A DNA stretch of 34,429 nt from Thiorhodococcus minor. Lineage in GTDB: Bacteria; Pseudomonadota; Gammaproteobacteria; Chromatiales; Chromatiaceae. The stretch is taken from NCBI RefSeq assembly GCF_010820565.1, contig NZ_JAAIJQ010000064.1, positions 1-34,429 on the forward strand, read 5' to 3'. Below are positions 27,898 through 34,429 of the stretch, piece after piece. The translations under genes and the position numbers were made by a program. Within the stretch, counting starts at the first letter, position 1. Every line of letters starts with the position of its first letter. The notes beneath the pieces were generated by a model that saw only the letters and a program-made list of their open reading frames with translations, did no database searches and was not told where the DNA came from.

Positions 27898-28012
27898 GTA
27901 GGATGGGCAAAGCGCAGCCTGCCCATCGTCCAGGCGCCTGAGCGACCTGGGTGGGCACGCCTCACAAAGGTCTTGCCCGTGCGCGCCGGCGTGCCAGGGG
28001 CTTTGCCCATCC
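27898..28012. repeat. Large nested palindrome with GTAG head
   Basis: It starts with GTAGGATGGGCAAAGC, a REP-like head whose own hairpin is GATGGGC/GCCCATC (27902-27927). GGATGGGCAAAGC (27901-27913) returns as a perfect inverted copy GCTTTGCCCATCC at 28000-28012. Inside, GGCACGCC (27954-27961) pairs with GGCGTGCC (27989-27996). The whole 112 bp can fold into one long stem, as for a MITE or an inverted REP pair. It lies upstream of the MFS gene. Confidence 0.65.
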
Positions 28013-28168
28013 GACTGGAGGCGCTGTTCTGGGTAGGATCATTTCAGGAAATCACCTTAAGGGCGATACACCGCCACCTGTGCCTTGCCTTCGGGAAAGC
28101 ACCTGGCGGGTGCAATTCTTCGAGTCCCCCGCGCCAGCCCCAGCGCCGTATTTGCAGCCAGGCTGGCG

Positions 28169-28188
28169 GCTTCCGCGCGGGCGGAAGC
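28169..28188. other. Short perfect hairpin
   Basis: GCTTCCGC and GCGGAAGC pair over 8 bp with a GCGG loop, shortly before element B copy 2. Role unknown. Confidence 0.4.
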
Positions 28189-28210
28189 GTCCGAGGCGGG
28201 CAGTTGGACC

Positions 28211-28395
28211 GGGTGGACGAGCGAGAGAGACTGTGAGAGTCATCCAAGCGCACCGCGAAGATCGCAGATTGGTGTAGGTTGGGCCGACGCAGGAGGCCCA
28301 ACAATCAAAGCGTTAGGCTAGCCGCCATGTTGGGCTTCGTGCCTCAGCCCAACCTACGCAGAATTTCTTCACAGTCTCGAGCGCCAAGTCCACCG
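28211..28395 (+). mobile_element. 150-bp element B inside REP-like hairpin A, copy 2
   Basis: The element spans 28228-28377 (150 bp) with intact AGACTGTGA/TCACAGTCT ends. CGAGAG precedes it (28222-28227) and CGAGCG follows (28378-28383), a direct repeat with one mismatch. The flanks are the hairpin A arms GGGTGGACGAG and CCAAGTCCACCGG. Relative to hairpin A the element is reversed compared with copies 1 and 3. Its sequence differs from copy 1 at one base by eye. Confidence 0.85.
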
Positions 28396-28960
28396 GATCC
28401 CGAGCTGGCGTTCCTAGAGCGCGCTTGTCCACCCTCGGAAGACGGCCGGTCGAGACGCGGATCCAGGCCTTGGACGCTCTGCGTCTAGAAAGACGGAATG
28501 GGGTTTGGCTGAGCCGTCCTAAAGGGACTGATATGCTTGGTCGCGGAAAAGGGGGTGTCTCGCCATGGGTGATCCCGGACCCCAGCCCCCGGGGATGCTG
28601 ACCGAGTCGCCTACTGCAAGGCCAATTGCCCGCGTCCCGCCGTGTTCGGGGGTGATGTGGCGACTCGGCTTGCTGCAGTGCCTGTTGTTGCAATACGTGC
28701 GAGCGACGGCTCGGACCCTTTCTGGCTCCAACGAGCGAGCCTGGGCCGACGAGGAGCCAGGCAGTCGGCCGCCGGCCCCGAGCGCCGAAATCGGGCGGAG
28801 CGCACGGACTCGATCGGCGAGCGCGCCGGTCGGCGACGCCCGCGGCTAGATGAGACAGCGCCTGGAGAGACGCCTTGAGTCGTCGTCGGGCGCCCAGTGC
28901 GCCTCTCGAGCCCAGTGGGCGCTCGCAGCCGATCCGATCAGGTCAACCAGCGGAGATCCG
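28396..28960. other. Gene-free region upstream of mgtE
   Basis: About 565 bases with no supportable gene; the frames open here have no recognisable domain. It must hold the mgtE promoter and possibly a long leader. I see no known Mg2+ riboswitch and no obvious promoter. Confidence 0.35.
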
Positions 28961-30598
28961 ATGACGAACAGCCAGAAGGAAGTCGTTCATACCCAGATCG
29001 ATGACGTCCGCGAGGCGCTGGATCGGGGCAAGGTCAAGCGCGTGCGGCGTCTGCTCAAGACCATGCACCCGGCCAAGGTCGCCAGCCTGCTGGAAGGCCT
29101 GAGCGGCGATCAGCGGATCTCGGTCTGGCATCTCGTCGATGCCCAGGACGAGGAAAAGGTCCTGGCGCATCTGCCGCAGCGCCTGCGCCTGCAGCTCACG
29201 CGCGATCCGGACGCCAATGCGGCGGAAGACGGCGAGGGCGCGGAGCCGGTCGGTGCCGAATCGGAGGCCGAGAGCCAGCTGCGCTTGGTCTTGGAGGCCC
29301 TGGCGAACGGCAAGCTCAAGCGAATCACGCGGCTGTTCCGCAAGCTGCACCCGGCGCGCATCGCCGGCCTGCTGGAGTCGCTGCCCGCGGCCGAGCGCGG
29401 CACCGCCTGGGACATGGTCGACGGTGATCGCTCGGGAAAGGTCCTGCGGCATCTGCACGAGGAGGTTCGCCGGCGCTTGGCCGCCGAGATGGACCTGGAG
29501 GACCTGGTCGACGCGGCGCGTGCCCTGGAGCCGGACGACCTGGTCGACCTCATCCAGGACCTGCCGAAGGCGACTGGCCGGCAGATCCTGAACGCCATGA
29601 ATGCGCGCGAGCGCGAGCGGCTCGAGTCCATGCTCTCCTATCCGGAGGACAGCGCCGGCGGACTCATGAACCTGGACCAGATCGCGGTCCGCGCCAGCAT
29701 CAGGATCGGCACCCTGCTGCGCTATCTGCGCCTACTGGAGGAGCTGCCGCCGAATACCGACAAGTTCTTCGTCGTCGACCGCAAGCGTCACTATCAAGGC
29801 ATCCTGAGGGCCGGACGGGTGCTGACGGCACGCCCGGAGATGACGGTCGCTGAGCTGATGGAAACGGACTTCGAGCCCGTGCCGGCGGAGCAGGGCAGCG
29901 CCGAGGTGGCGCGCCGCTTCGAGGATCAGGACCTCATCTCGGCCCCGGTCATCGACGCCAAGGGCAAGCTCCTCGGGCGCATCACCATCGACGACGTCGT
30001 CGACGTCATCCGCGAGCAGGCCGAGCACTCCATGATGGGCATGGCCGGCCTGGACGAGGAGACGGACATGTTCGCCCCCGTCCTGGCCAGCAGCCGGCGC
30101 CGCGCGGTCTGGCTCGGCATCAACCTCATCACCGCCTTTCTGGCCGCCTGGGTCATCGGGCTCTTCGAGGGCACGCTGCAGCAAGTCGTGGCACTGGCCG
30201 TGCTCATGCCCATCGTCGCCAGCATGGGCGGCATCGCCGGCAGCCAGACCTTGACGCTCGTCATCCGCGGCCTGGCGACGGGCCAGCTCGCGTCCGGCAA
30301 CACCCGCATCCTGCTGTTGAAGGAGGCCGGCATCGGGCTCCTGAATGGCCTGCTCTGGGCAGTCGTGGTCGCCGCGCTGGCCATCCTCTGGTTCGGCAAC
30401 TGGGCCATCGGCGGCATCATTGCCGCCGCCATCCTGCTCAACCTGCTCTGCGCCGCACTGGCCGGCGTCGTCATCCCGCTCATCATGCGCCGGTTCGGCA
30501 TCGACCCCGCGCTCGCGGGGGGCGTGGTGCTGACCACGGTCACAGACGTCGTCGGCTTCTTCGCCTTCCTCGGCCTGGCGACCTTGGTCCTGCTCTAG
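28961..30598 (+). CDS. mgtE: MgtE-type magnesium transporter with duplicated N-domain
   Basis: An inner-membrane Mg2+ channel gated by its cytoplasmic domains. The 545-residue protein is about 100 longer than usual because the start of the N-domain is doubled. [22 protein letters not shown] (from about 24) recurs as [22 protein letters not shown] (from about 119), each followed by W-x-x-VD and VL-x-HL. Two CBS domains follow (about 235-365). Five membrane helices come last, with the pore signature [20 protein letters not shown] near 415-435. ATG 28961 is chosen because GGAG at 28952-28955 precedes it; the frame is open upstream but not MgtE-like. Confidence 0.93.
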   Translation: MTNSQKEVVHTQIDDVREALDRGKVKRVRRLLKTMHPAKVASLLEGLSGDQRISVWHLVDAQDEEKVLAHLPQRLRLQLTRDPDANAAEDGEGAEPVGAESEAESQLRLVLEALANGKLKRITRLFRKLHPARIAGLLESLPAAERGTAWDMVDGDRSGKVLRHLHEEVRRRLAAEMDLEDLVDAARALEPDDLVDLIQDLPKATGRQILNAMNARERERLESMLSYPEDSAGGLMNLDQIAVRASIRIGTLLRYLRLLEELPPNTDKFFVVDRKRHYQGILRAGRVLTARPEMTVAELMETDFEPVPAEQGSAEVARRFEDQDLISAPVIDAKGKLLGRITIDDVVDVIREQAEHSMMGMAGLDEETDMFAPVLASSRRRAVWLGINLITAFLAAWVIGLFEGTLQQVVALAVLMPIVASMGGIAGSQTLTLVIRGLATGQLASGNTRILLLKEAGIGLLNGLLWAVVVAALAILWFGNWAIGGIIAAAILLNLLCAALAGVVIPLIMRRFGIDPALAGGVVLTTVTDVVGFFAFLGLATLVLL

Positions 30599-30629
30599 CT
30601 GGCGAGGGCCTGTATCGTCAGCTGGATTC

Positions 30630-30662
30630 GTAGGGTGGACGAGCGAGAGCGAAGTCCACCGA
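30630..30662 (+). repeat. REP-like hairpin A, empty site
   Basis: GTAG head, then GGTGGAC (30634-30640) and GTCCACC (30654-30660) as hairpin arms with loop GAGCGAGAGCGAA. CGAGAG occurs once in the loop, at 30643-30648. This is the sequence that flanks the three 150-bp elements, where CGAGAG is present twice. The left flank (TGTATCGTCAGCTGGA) also resembles the flank of copy 3 near 32482, so the unit extends beyond the hairpin. Confidence 0.75.
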
Positions 30663-30726
30663 ATCCCGCACCCGAGTTGGTGGACTGCGCCGCCCTTGCC
30701 CATTCCACAACTGGAGCTCGGGCCAA

Positions 30727-31045
30727 TCGATGACCGACGCACGCGTCCGCTCTTCGGGTCCGTCGAGAGCTTGGCGCTCGGGTACTTTCGCGCCAAGGCG
30801 TCGGGCAGAAAAATCTCACCCACGCCGGCGGCAAGATCCTCGTCCTGCAGCTGCTTGATCTATCCCAGGTGCATCCGCGTTGGCTCGATCAGCCGGGCGG
30901 GGAGCGGCACCACCCTGTCCTTGCCGCCCGGATCACGATCAAGGCATTGCCGAAGTCCACATCCGTCCCGCGCAAGCGGATGCACTCCATCAGCCGCATG
31001 CCGGTGCCATCCATCAGGCGGGCTATGAGCGCATTGTCCGCGCCA
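30727..31045 (-). pseudogene. Decayed integron-integrase fragment
   Basis: About 320 bases clearly homologous to 33125-33475 of the intact integrase gene and in the same orientation. It keeps the parts encoding [14 protein letters not shown] and [12 protein letters not shown], and the box I region around [13 protein letters not shown]. Both ends of the gene are missing. An in-frame loss of 39 bases removes most of the IntI-specific patch; the loss lies between what are, in the intact gene, two GGCGCT repeats (33167 and 33206). A 10-base deletion opposite 33359-33376 shifts the frame. It cannot encode a recombinase. Confidence 0.85.
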
Positions 31046-31662
31046 TAGTAGCGCGGCGCCAAAGTCTATCAGTACGGTCTGATGTGCCGAAATTCAGGGA
31101 TGTTCGACCGTCTTATCATTCCCATAGGACGCCGTTGGGGTCGATGTATGTTTCTGAAAAAGGCGGAATTTCATTATTCGAATACCCTGTGCAGCTTGTG
31201 AGGCGTCCGCATTCTGCTTGACAACCTACAAAAATGGTCGGACTCTCATTGGCAGGCAGCGGCATCTACGCCGGATCTCCAGCCAGCAGTCCACGGGGGG
31301 CCATGTCCAGAGGTCTTCGTAGGTGTATTTCTCTAGCAATCCCACTGGCGTTCGCTGCGACGCTTGGTAGGCGTCCGGGGAATTACAGAATGGCCCCAGC
31401 TGGCTTGATATCGTCCATTGTCAGGGCCTCGATCATCGCTTGGTCCAAGCGCTTGCTGGGTGGGAGCGGCGCCCCCCCGCGCCGGTCGCGTGATAGCGGC
31501 GGGGCGCCGCCCCCAGGTCGCTTCGCCTGAAGGATGCGCGGCGTCTACTCAACCGACTGGGCGGTCCGATGATCAACGCCATTGTCAGCCTGCGCGGCAG
31601 CAGTGCCGCAGCAGCGCTCACGCTCTTTCTTCTGAGACCATTCCCCTAAAGGAGAGCTTGCT
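31046..31662. other. Gene-free region upstream of the PAN-domain gene
   Basis: About 600 bases of mixed composition, partly AT-richer than the chromosome average. No frame has recognisable content, and I find no convincing attC-type site. It should hold the promoter of the gene at 31663. Possibly debris of older insertions. Confidence 0.35.
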
Positions 31663-32451
31663 TTGAATAGCCGATTGAAATTGTTTTGTGCGCTGCTTTG
31701 CGTGTTGCCACTCGCTTCTGTGCACGCCGGATACTCCTTAACCCCTAACGCAGCGATTTCAGGACACAACAAGAAAAAGATTTCAGGTGGGCTTGATGCC
31801 TGCAAGAAGGCTTGTGACAGCGAACGCAGCTTCGTGTGCAAATCTTTCGACTATGACAAGAGAAACGGCACCTGTGATCTCAGCGACAAGTCTGCCCAAG
31901 ATGTTGGCGGTCTGAAAACCAACTACGAGGGAAACCCATACGACCACTATGCCAAGACGTCTGCTGCTCGAGGACCGATGACTGCTAACTACCGGGCTTA
32001 CGAGCTAATCATGGATTGTTACAATGCTTCCATGCGTAACACAGGCTCCAAGAATTCACTCGGGGTCGTCTTTGTGACTTCTTCAGGGCAGAGCTATCAA
32101 GGCCGCAAAATAATGCAACCATCGGAAACCTGTAGTCAGGGCAATAAGATAGTTTATCGTTCTCCTCAGATAGCCTTGCCCAATCAGGATACGATCAGCA
32201 AAGTTGTCGTTTCTGCGACTGGACAGGATGCCTTATGGGCCAATAAAGTCCAGATTCACCAGTATGACAAGGGCGCGCCGAATACGGGTTTCAAACACCT
32301 CATACCGGGTAACTGGGATACGGGGCACGGTAAAGGCTACTGTCTATCACTTGATCGTGGCGACAATCGCGATGCATGGACGGCCTATGTTGCAGGCGGT
32401 TGCACACCGAAGATGACCTTTCAGATTGGTCGGGGCGCAAAAGCTCACTGA
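31663..32451 (+). CDS. Exported PAN/Apple-domain protein
   Basis: A 262-residue protein with a clear signal peptide (1-22, cleavage after VHA). A PAN/Apple-like domain (about 25-98) has C47, C51, C59 and C71 in the expected pattern around DACKKACDSERSFVCKSFDY and ending in YDHYAK. The C-terminal half (110-258) has four more cysteines and a beta-rich pattern (ISKVVVSATGQDALWANKVQIH) vaguely like a PLAT-type sandwich. The PAN part suggests binding of protein or sugar outside the cell. The TTG start is supported by AAAGGAG at 31648-31654. Two hand-counted 60-base lines give 29 and 26 G+C, against 39 in a pst line, so it looks acquired. It lies between the integrase remnant and the intact integrase. 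Confidence 0.75.
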   Translation: MNSRLKLFCALLCVLPLASVHAGYSLTPNAAISGHNKKKISGGLDACKKACDSERSFVCKSFDYDKRNGTCDLSDKSAQDVGGLKTNYEGNPYDHYAKTSAARGPMTANYRAYELIMDCYNASMRNTGSKNSLGVVFVTSSGQSYQGRKIMQPSETCSQGNKIVYRSPQIALPNQDTISKVVVSATGQDALWANKVQIHQYDKGAPNTGFKHLIPGNWDTGHGKGYCLSLDRGDNRDAWTAYVAGGCTPKMTFQIGRGAKAH

Positions 32452-32501
32452 GACAGGCCTTGACCATCCCTTGGTTGGGCCTTGATCGTCCAGTTGGACT
32501 G

Positions 32502-32690
32502 GTAGGGTGGACGAGCGAGAGAGACTGTGAAGAAATTCTGCGTAGGTTGGGCTGAGGTACGAAGCCCAACATGGCGGCTAGCCTAACGGTTTGATTGTTG
32601 GGCCTCCTGCGTCGGCCCAACCTACAGCAATCTGCGATCTTCGCGGTGCGCTTGGATGACTCTCACAGTCTCGAGAGCGAAGTCCACCGA
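32502..32690 (+). mobile_element. 150-bp element B inside REP-like hairpin A, copy 3
   Basis: The element spans 32522-32671 (150 bp), inverted relative to copies 1 and 2 on the map, with perfect AGACTGTGA/TCACAGTCT ends. Perfect CGAGAG repeats flank it at 32516-32521 and 32672-32677. Outside are TAGGGTGGACGAG and CGAAGTCCACCGA, the two arms of hairpin A; removing the element and one CGAGAG restores the empty site seen at 30630-30662. It differs from copy 1 at two bases by eye. Confidence 0.88.
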
Positions 32691-32878
32691 CTCCCACGCC
32701 GGCGCCGGTGAACGGCGCCGCGAGACCGTGAAAACGTTACCGCGCAGGCCGGGTTCGCGTGGAACGACAGCAGGTTCACCCCTCGACTGTGGCAGCGGTG
32801 CCCCCGCCGCGACGGGCTCGCCGCCTGTGCTCGAAATGACATCCGCCGATTCCCCGAGACGCCGCTCGAGGCCCATCC

Positions 32879-34282
32879 CTACAGATCATCGACCGGGCTC
32901 TTCACCGGGACCACGCCGGGGCGGTTCATGACATGGGTGTAGATCATGGTCGTCGAGACGTCCGCATGGCCGAGCAGCCCCTGCACCGTGCGGATGTCGT
33001 AGCCGGCCTCCAGGAGATGCGTCGCGAACGAGTGCCGCAGCGCATGGCTGTTGACGCGCTTTTGGATCTTCGCCGAGCCACCCGCGCGCTTGACCGCGCG
33101 CTGTAGCCCGGATTCGTTCAAGTGATGCCGACGCACCCGCCCGCTTTTCGGATCCGTCGAGAGCTTGGCGCTGGGGAAGACGTATTGCCAGATCCATTCG
33201 CGCGCGGCGCTCGGGTACTTTCGGGCCAAGGCGTCGGGCAAAAAGACCTCGCCCAGGCCGGCGGCAACATCCGCGTCGTGCAGTTGCTCGATCTGCTTCA
33301 GATGCGCCCGCAGCGGCTCGACCAATCGGGCGGGGAGCGGCACGACCCTGTCCTTGCCGCCCTTGCCGTCGCGGATCACGATCAGGCCATTGCCGAAGTC
33401 CACATCCGCCACGCGCAACCGGATGCACTCCATCAGCCGCATGCCGGTCCCGTACATCAGGCGGGCCATGAGCGCATAGACCCCCTCCAAGGATTCGAGC
33501 AAGGTGCGTACCTCTTCGCGGGTCAGCACCACGGGGACGCGGGCCGGTCGCTTCGCCCGCGCGAAACGCATGTCCTCCAACGGCCTCTCCAGCACCTCTC
33601 GGAAGAGAAAGACCAAGGCGTTCAAAGCCTGCCGCTGCGTCGCCGCGGCAACCTTCCGATCCGCGGCCAAGTGTGCGAGAAAGCGTTCGACGTCACCTTG
33701 ATCGAGCATCCTGTCATCGGGCTTGTCGGCGAACAGCAGAAAGCGATGACACCAATCGACATAGGTCTGCTCGGTGCGGATCGCATACCGCTTCGCGCGC
33801 AGCGTTCTTGCCAGCGTCTTCAATAGCGGCAGTGCTTTCGTCGACGCCGCATAGCGCGGACTGGATTGAACGCGTCCCTGCGGGCTTTGCTCAGCCGCAA
33901 GGGTCGGATGATCCGGCGCGAGGTCAGCGCCGGCCGACTTCCAGTAGTCCCAATCCACGTCACGTGCGGATGGGGATCCGGACAAGTCCACAAGAAGCAA
34001 TTGCACGGCATCCACCGTCTGGCGAAACTGCCAGGCGTTGAGCCGGCGCTGACGGGCGTAGCTCTGGAAGAAGGCGGTGATCTGGTCCGGCGTGACCTCC
34101 CGCATCCGAGTCGGCTTGACGGCGTCGATGAAGGCCTCGGCGCGCTGAACGTAGTAACGGCGCTGGTTGGCAGGGATGCGCTCGCGCTCCAGGACCGCGA
34201 GATAGCGGTCCCAGCCGGTGGGAGCGCCCGTCTCGCGGCGGGCCGGCTGCTGGGGGCGGGGTGGCGGCTGACGTCCACGCAT
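32879..34282 (-). CDS. intI: Integron-type tyrosine recombinase (IntI) with N-terminal extension
   Basis: A site-specific tyrosine recombinase of the integron integrase family. The catalytic set is complete: R282 in [14 protein letters not shown]310 in the GKGGKDR hairpin, H413 and R416 in [13 protein letters not shown]439 in LLGHADVST and the nucleophile Y448 in TTMIYTH. The IntI-specific patch is present ([23 protein letters not shown], about 347-373). At 467 residues it is roughly 130 longer than typical IntI. The usual SAM-like core-binding domain is at about 150-235. A second, similar-looking domain ([31 protein letters not shown]) fills 23-98. Transcription points inward, so attI and cassettes would be expected beyond 34283, mostly outside the window. 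Confidence 0.9.
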   Translation of the reverse strand: MRGRQPPPRPQQPARRETGAPTGWDRYLAVLERERIPANQRRYYVQRAEAFIDAVKPTRMREVTPDQITAFFQSYARQRRLNAWQFRQTVDAVQLLLVDLSGSPSARDVDWDYWKSAGADLAPDHPTLAAEQSPQGRVQSSPRYAASTKALPLLKTLARTLRAKRYAIRTEQTYVDWCHRFLLFADKPDDRMLDQGDVERFLAHLAADRKVAAATQRQALNALVFLFREVLERPLEDMRFARAKRPARVPVVLTREEVRTLLESLEGVYALMARLMYGTGMRLMECIRLRVADVDFGNGLIVIRDGKGGKDRVVPLPARLVEPLRAHLKQIEQLHDADVAAGLGEVFLPDALARKYPSAAREWIWQYVFPSAKLSTDPKSGRVRRHHLNESGLQRAVKRAGGSAKIQKRVNSHALRHSFATHLLEAGYDIRTVQGLLGHADVSTTMIYTHVMNRPGVVPVKSPVDDL

Positions 34283-34299
34283 TGCTGTCTGCGAATATT

Positions 34300-34325
34300 G
34301 TGCTAGGCTGACATCAGTCTAGCAC
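34300..34325. promoter_or_regulatory. Operator-like palindrome upstream of intI
   Basis: GTGCTAGGCTGA and TCAGTCTAGCAC form an inverted repeat matching at 11 of 12 positions with a 2-base centre. It starts 18 bases before the intI start codon (reading the minus strand) and so covers the likely promoter. It could be a repressor operator or a recombinase-binding site. It is not a LexA box. Confidence 0.55.
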
Positions 34326-34355
34326 TGTACACGCGGTTGTCAGGCTATTTCGACT

Positions 34356-34362
34356 GTTGAAC
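34356..34362 (+). other. Candidate attI core site
   Basis: GTTGAAC fits the integron core consensus GTTRRRY and lies about 75 bases upstream of intI, on the side where attI is expected. A 7-base match is weak evidence alone, and the cassette side runs off the window. Confidence 0.25.
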
Positions 34363-34429
34363 TAATCCGCTCCGCGGGGCTTTGAAGAGCCTCGTCGCTC
34401 ACCCGCGCCTGACAGCGGTTTCACGCATC

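Noticed and set aside
28105-28150. Stretch TTCGAGTCCCCC resembling a tRNA or tmRNA 3' end
   Set aside because: The upstream bases cannot form the T-stem, and no acceptor or anticodon arm is found; at most a degenerate remnant.
34283-34429. LexA box at the integrase promoter
   Set aside because: A CTGT word occurs near 34325 but no ACAG lies at the required distance.

Overview
The window is GC-rich gammaproteobacterial chromosome. The pair cmoA/cmoB, the neighbourhood apbC - dcd - yhhQ-type transporter, and an XrtA/PEP-CTERM-type exopolysaccharide module point to a high-GC environmental gammaproteobacterium. A purple sulfur bacterium of the Chromatiaceae type is my best guess, but no photosynthesis or sulfur-oxidation gene lies in the window, so that placement is inference.

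Layout. (1) 260-4970, minus strand: an exopolysaccharide module with a WecA/MraY-type sugar-phosphate transferase carrying an extra C-terminal membrane domain, a Wzz-type chain-length regulator and a tyrosine autokinase. (2) 5572-10993: housekeeping genes, namely an SLC13-type permease with TrkA-C domains, the Fe-S carrier ApbC/Mrp, a DUF938 methyltransferase, dCTP deaminase and a queuosine-precursor transporter. (3) 11276-18974: a mini flagellar-rod-like protein, a GT4 glycosyltransferase, a small exported protein and the phosphate operon pstSCAB-phoU behind a clear Pho box. (4) 19385-22388: an encapsulated-ferritin homologue with no targeting tail and no shell gene, then polyphosphate kinase on the other strand. 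Phosphate uptake, its regulator and phosphate storage therefore sit within 9 kb. (5) 22525-24839: cmoA, cmoB and a YpsA-like SLOG protein in one run. (6) 25059-30598: a FUN14 protein, an unknown protein, an MFS transporter and an MgtE Mg2+ transporter with a duplicated N-terminal domain. (7) 30600-34429: an accessory end holding a decayed integron-integrase fragment, an AT-richer exported PAN-domain gene, and an intact integron integrase with an N-terminal extension whose upstream side, where cassettes would be expected, runs off the window.

The most striking non-coding content is layered small repeats. A 150-bp element with 9-bp terminal inverted repeats occurs three times with only 1-2 differences. 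Each copy sits at the same point of a GTAG-headed REP-like hairpin, flanked by a 6-bp direct repeat; one empty hairpin site is also present, and one copy is in the opposite orientation. Other repeats are a ~165-185 bp element found twice just after genes, a 7-bp tandem array after ppk, a 112-bp palindromic MITE before the ferritin gene, and further GTAG-type palindromes. No transposase able to move them is visible in the window.
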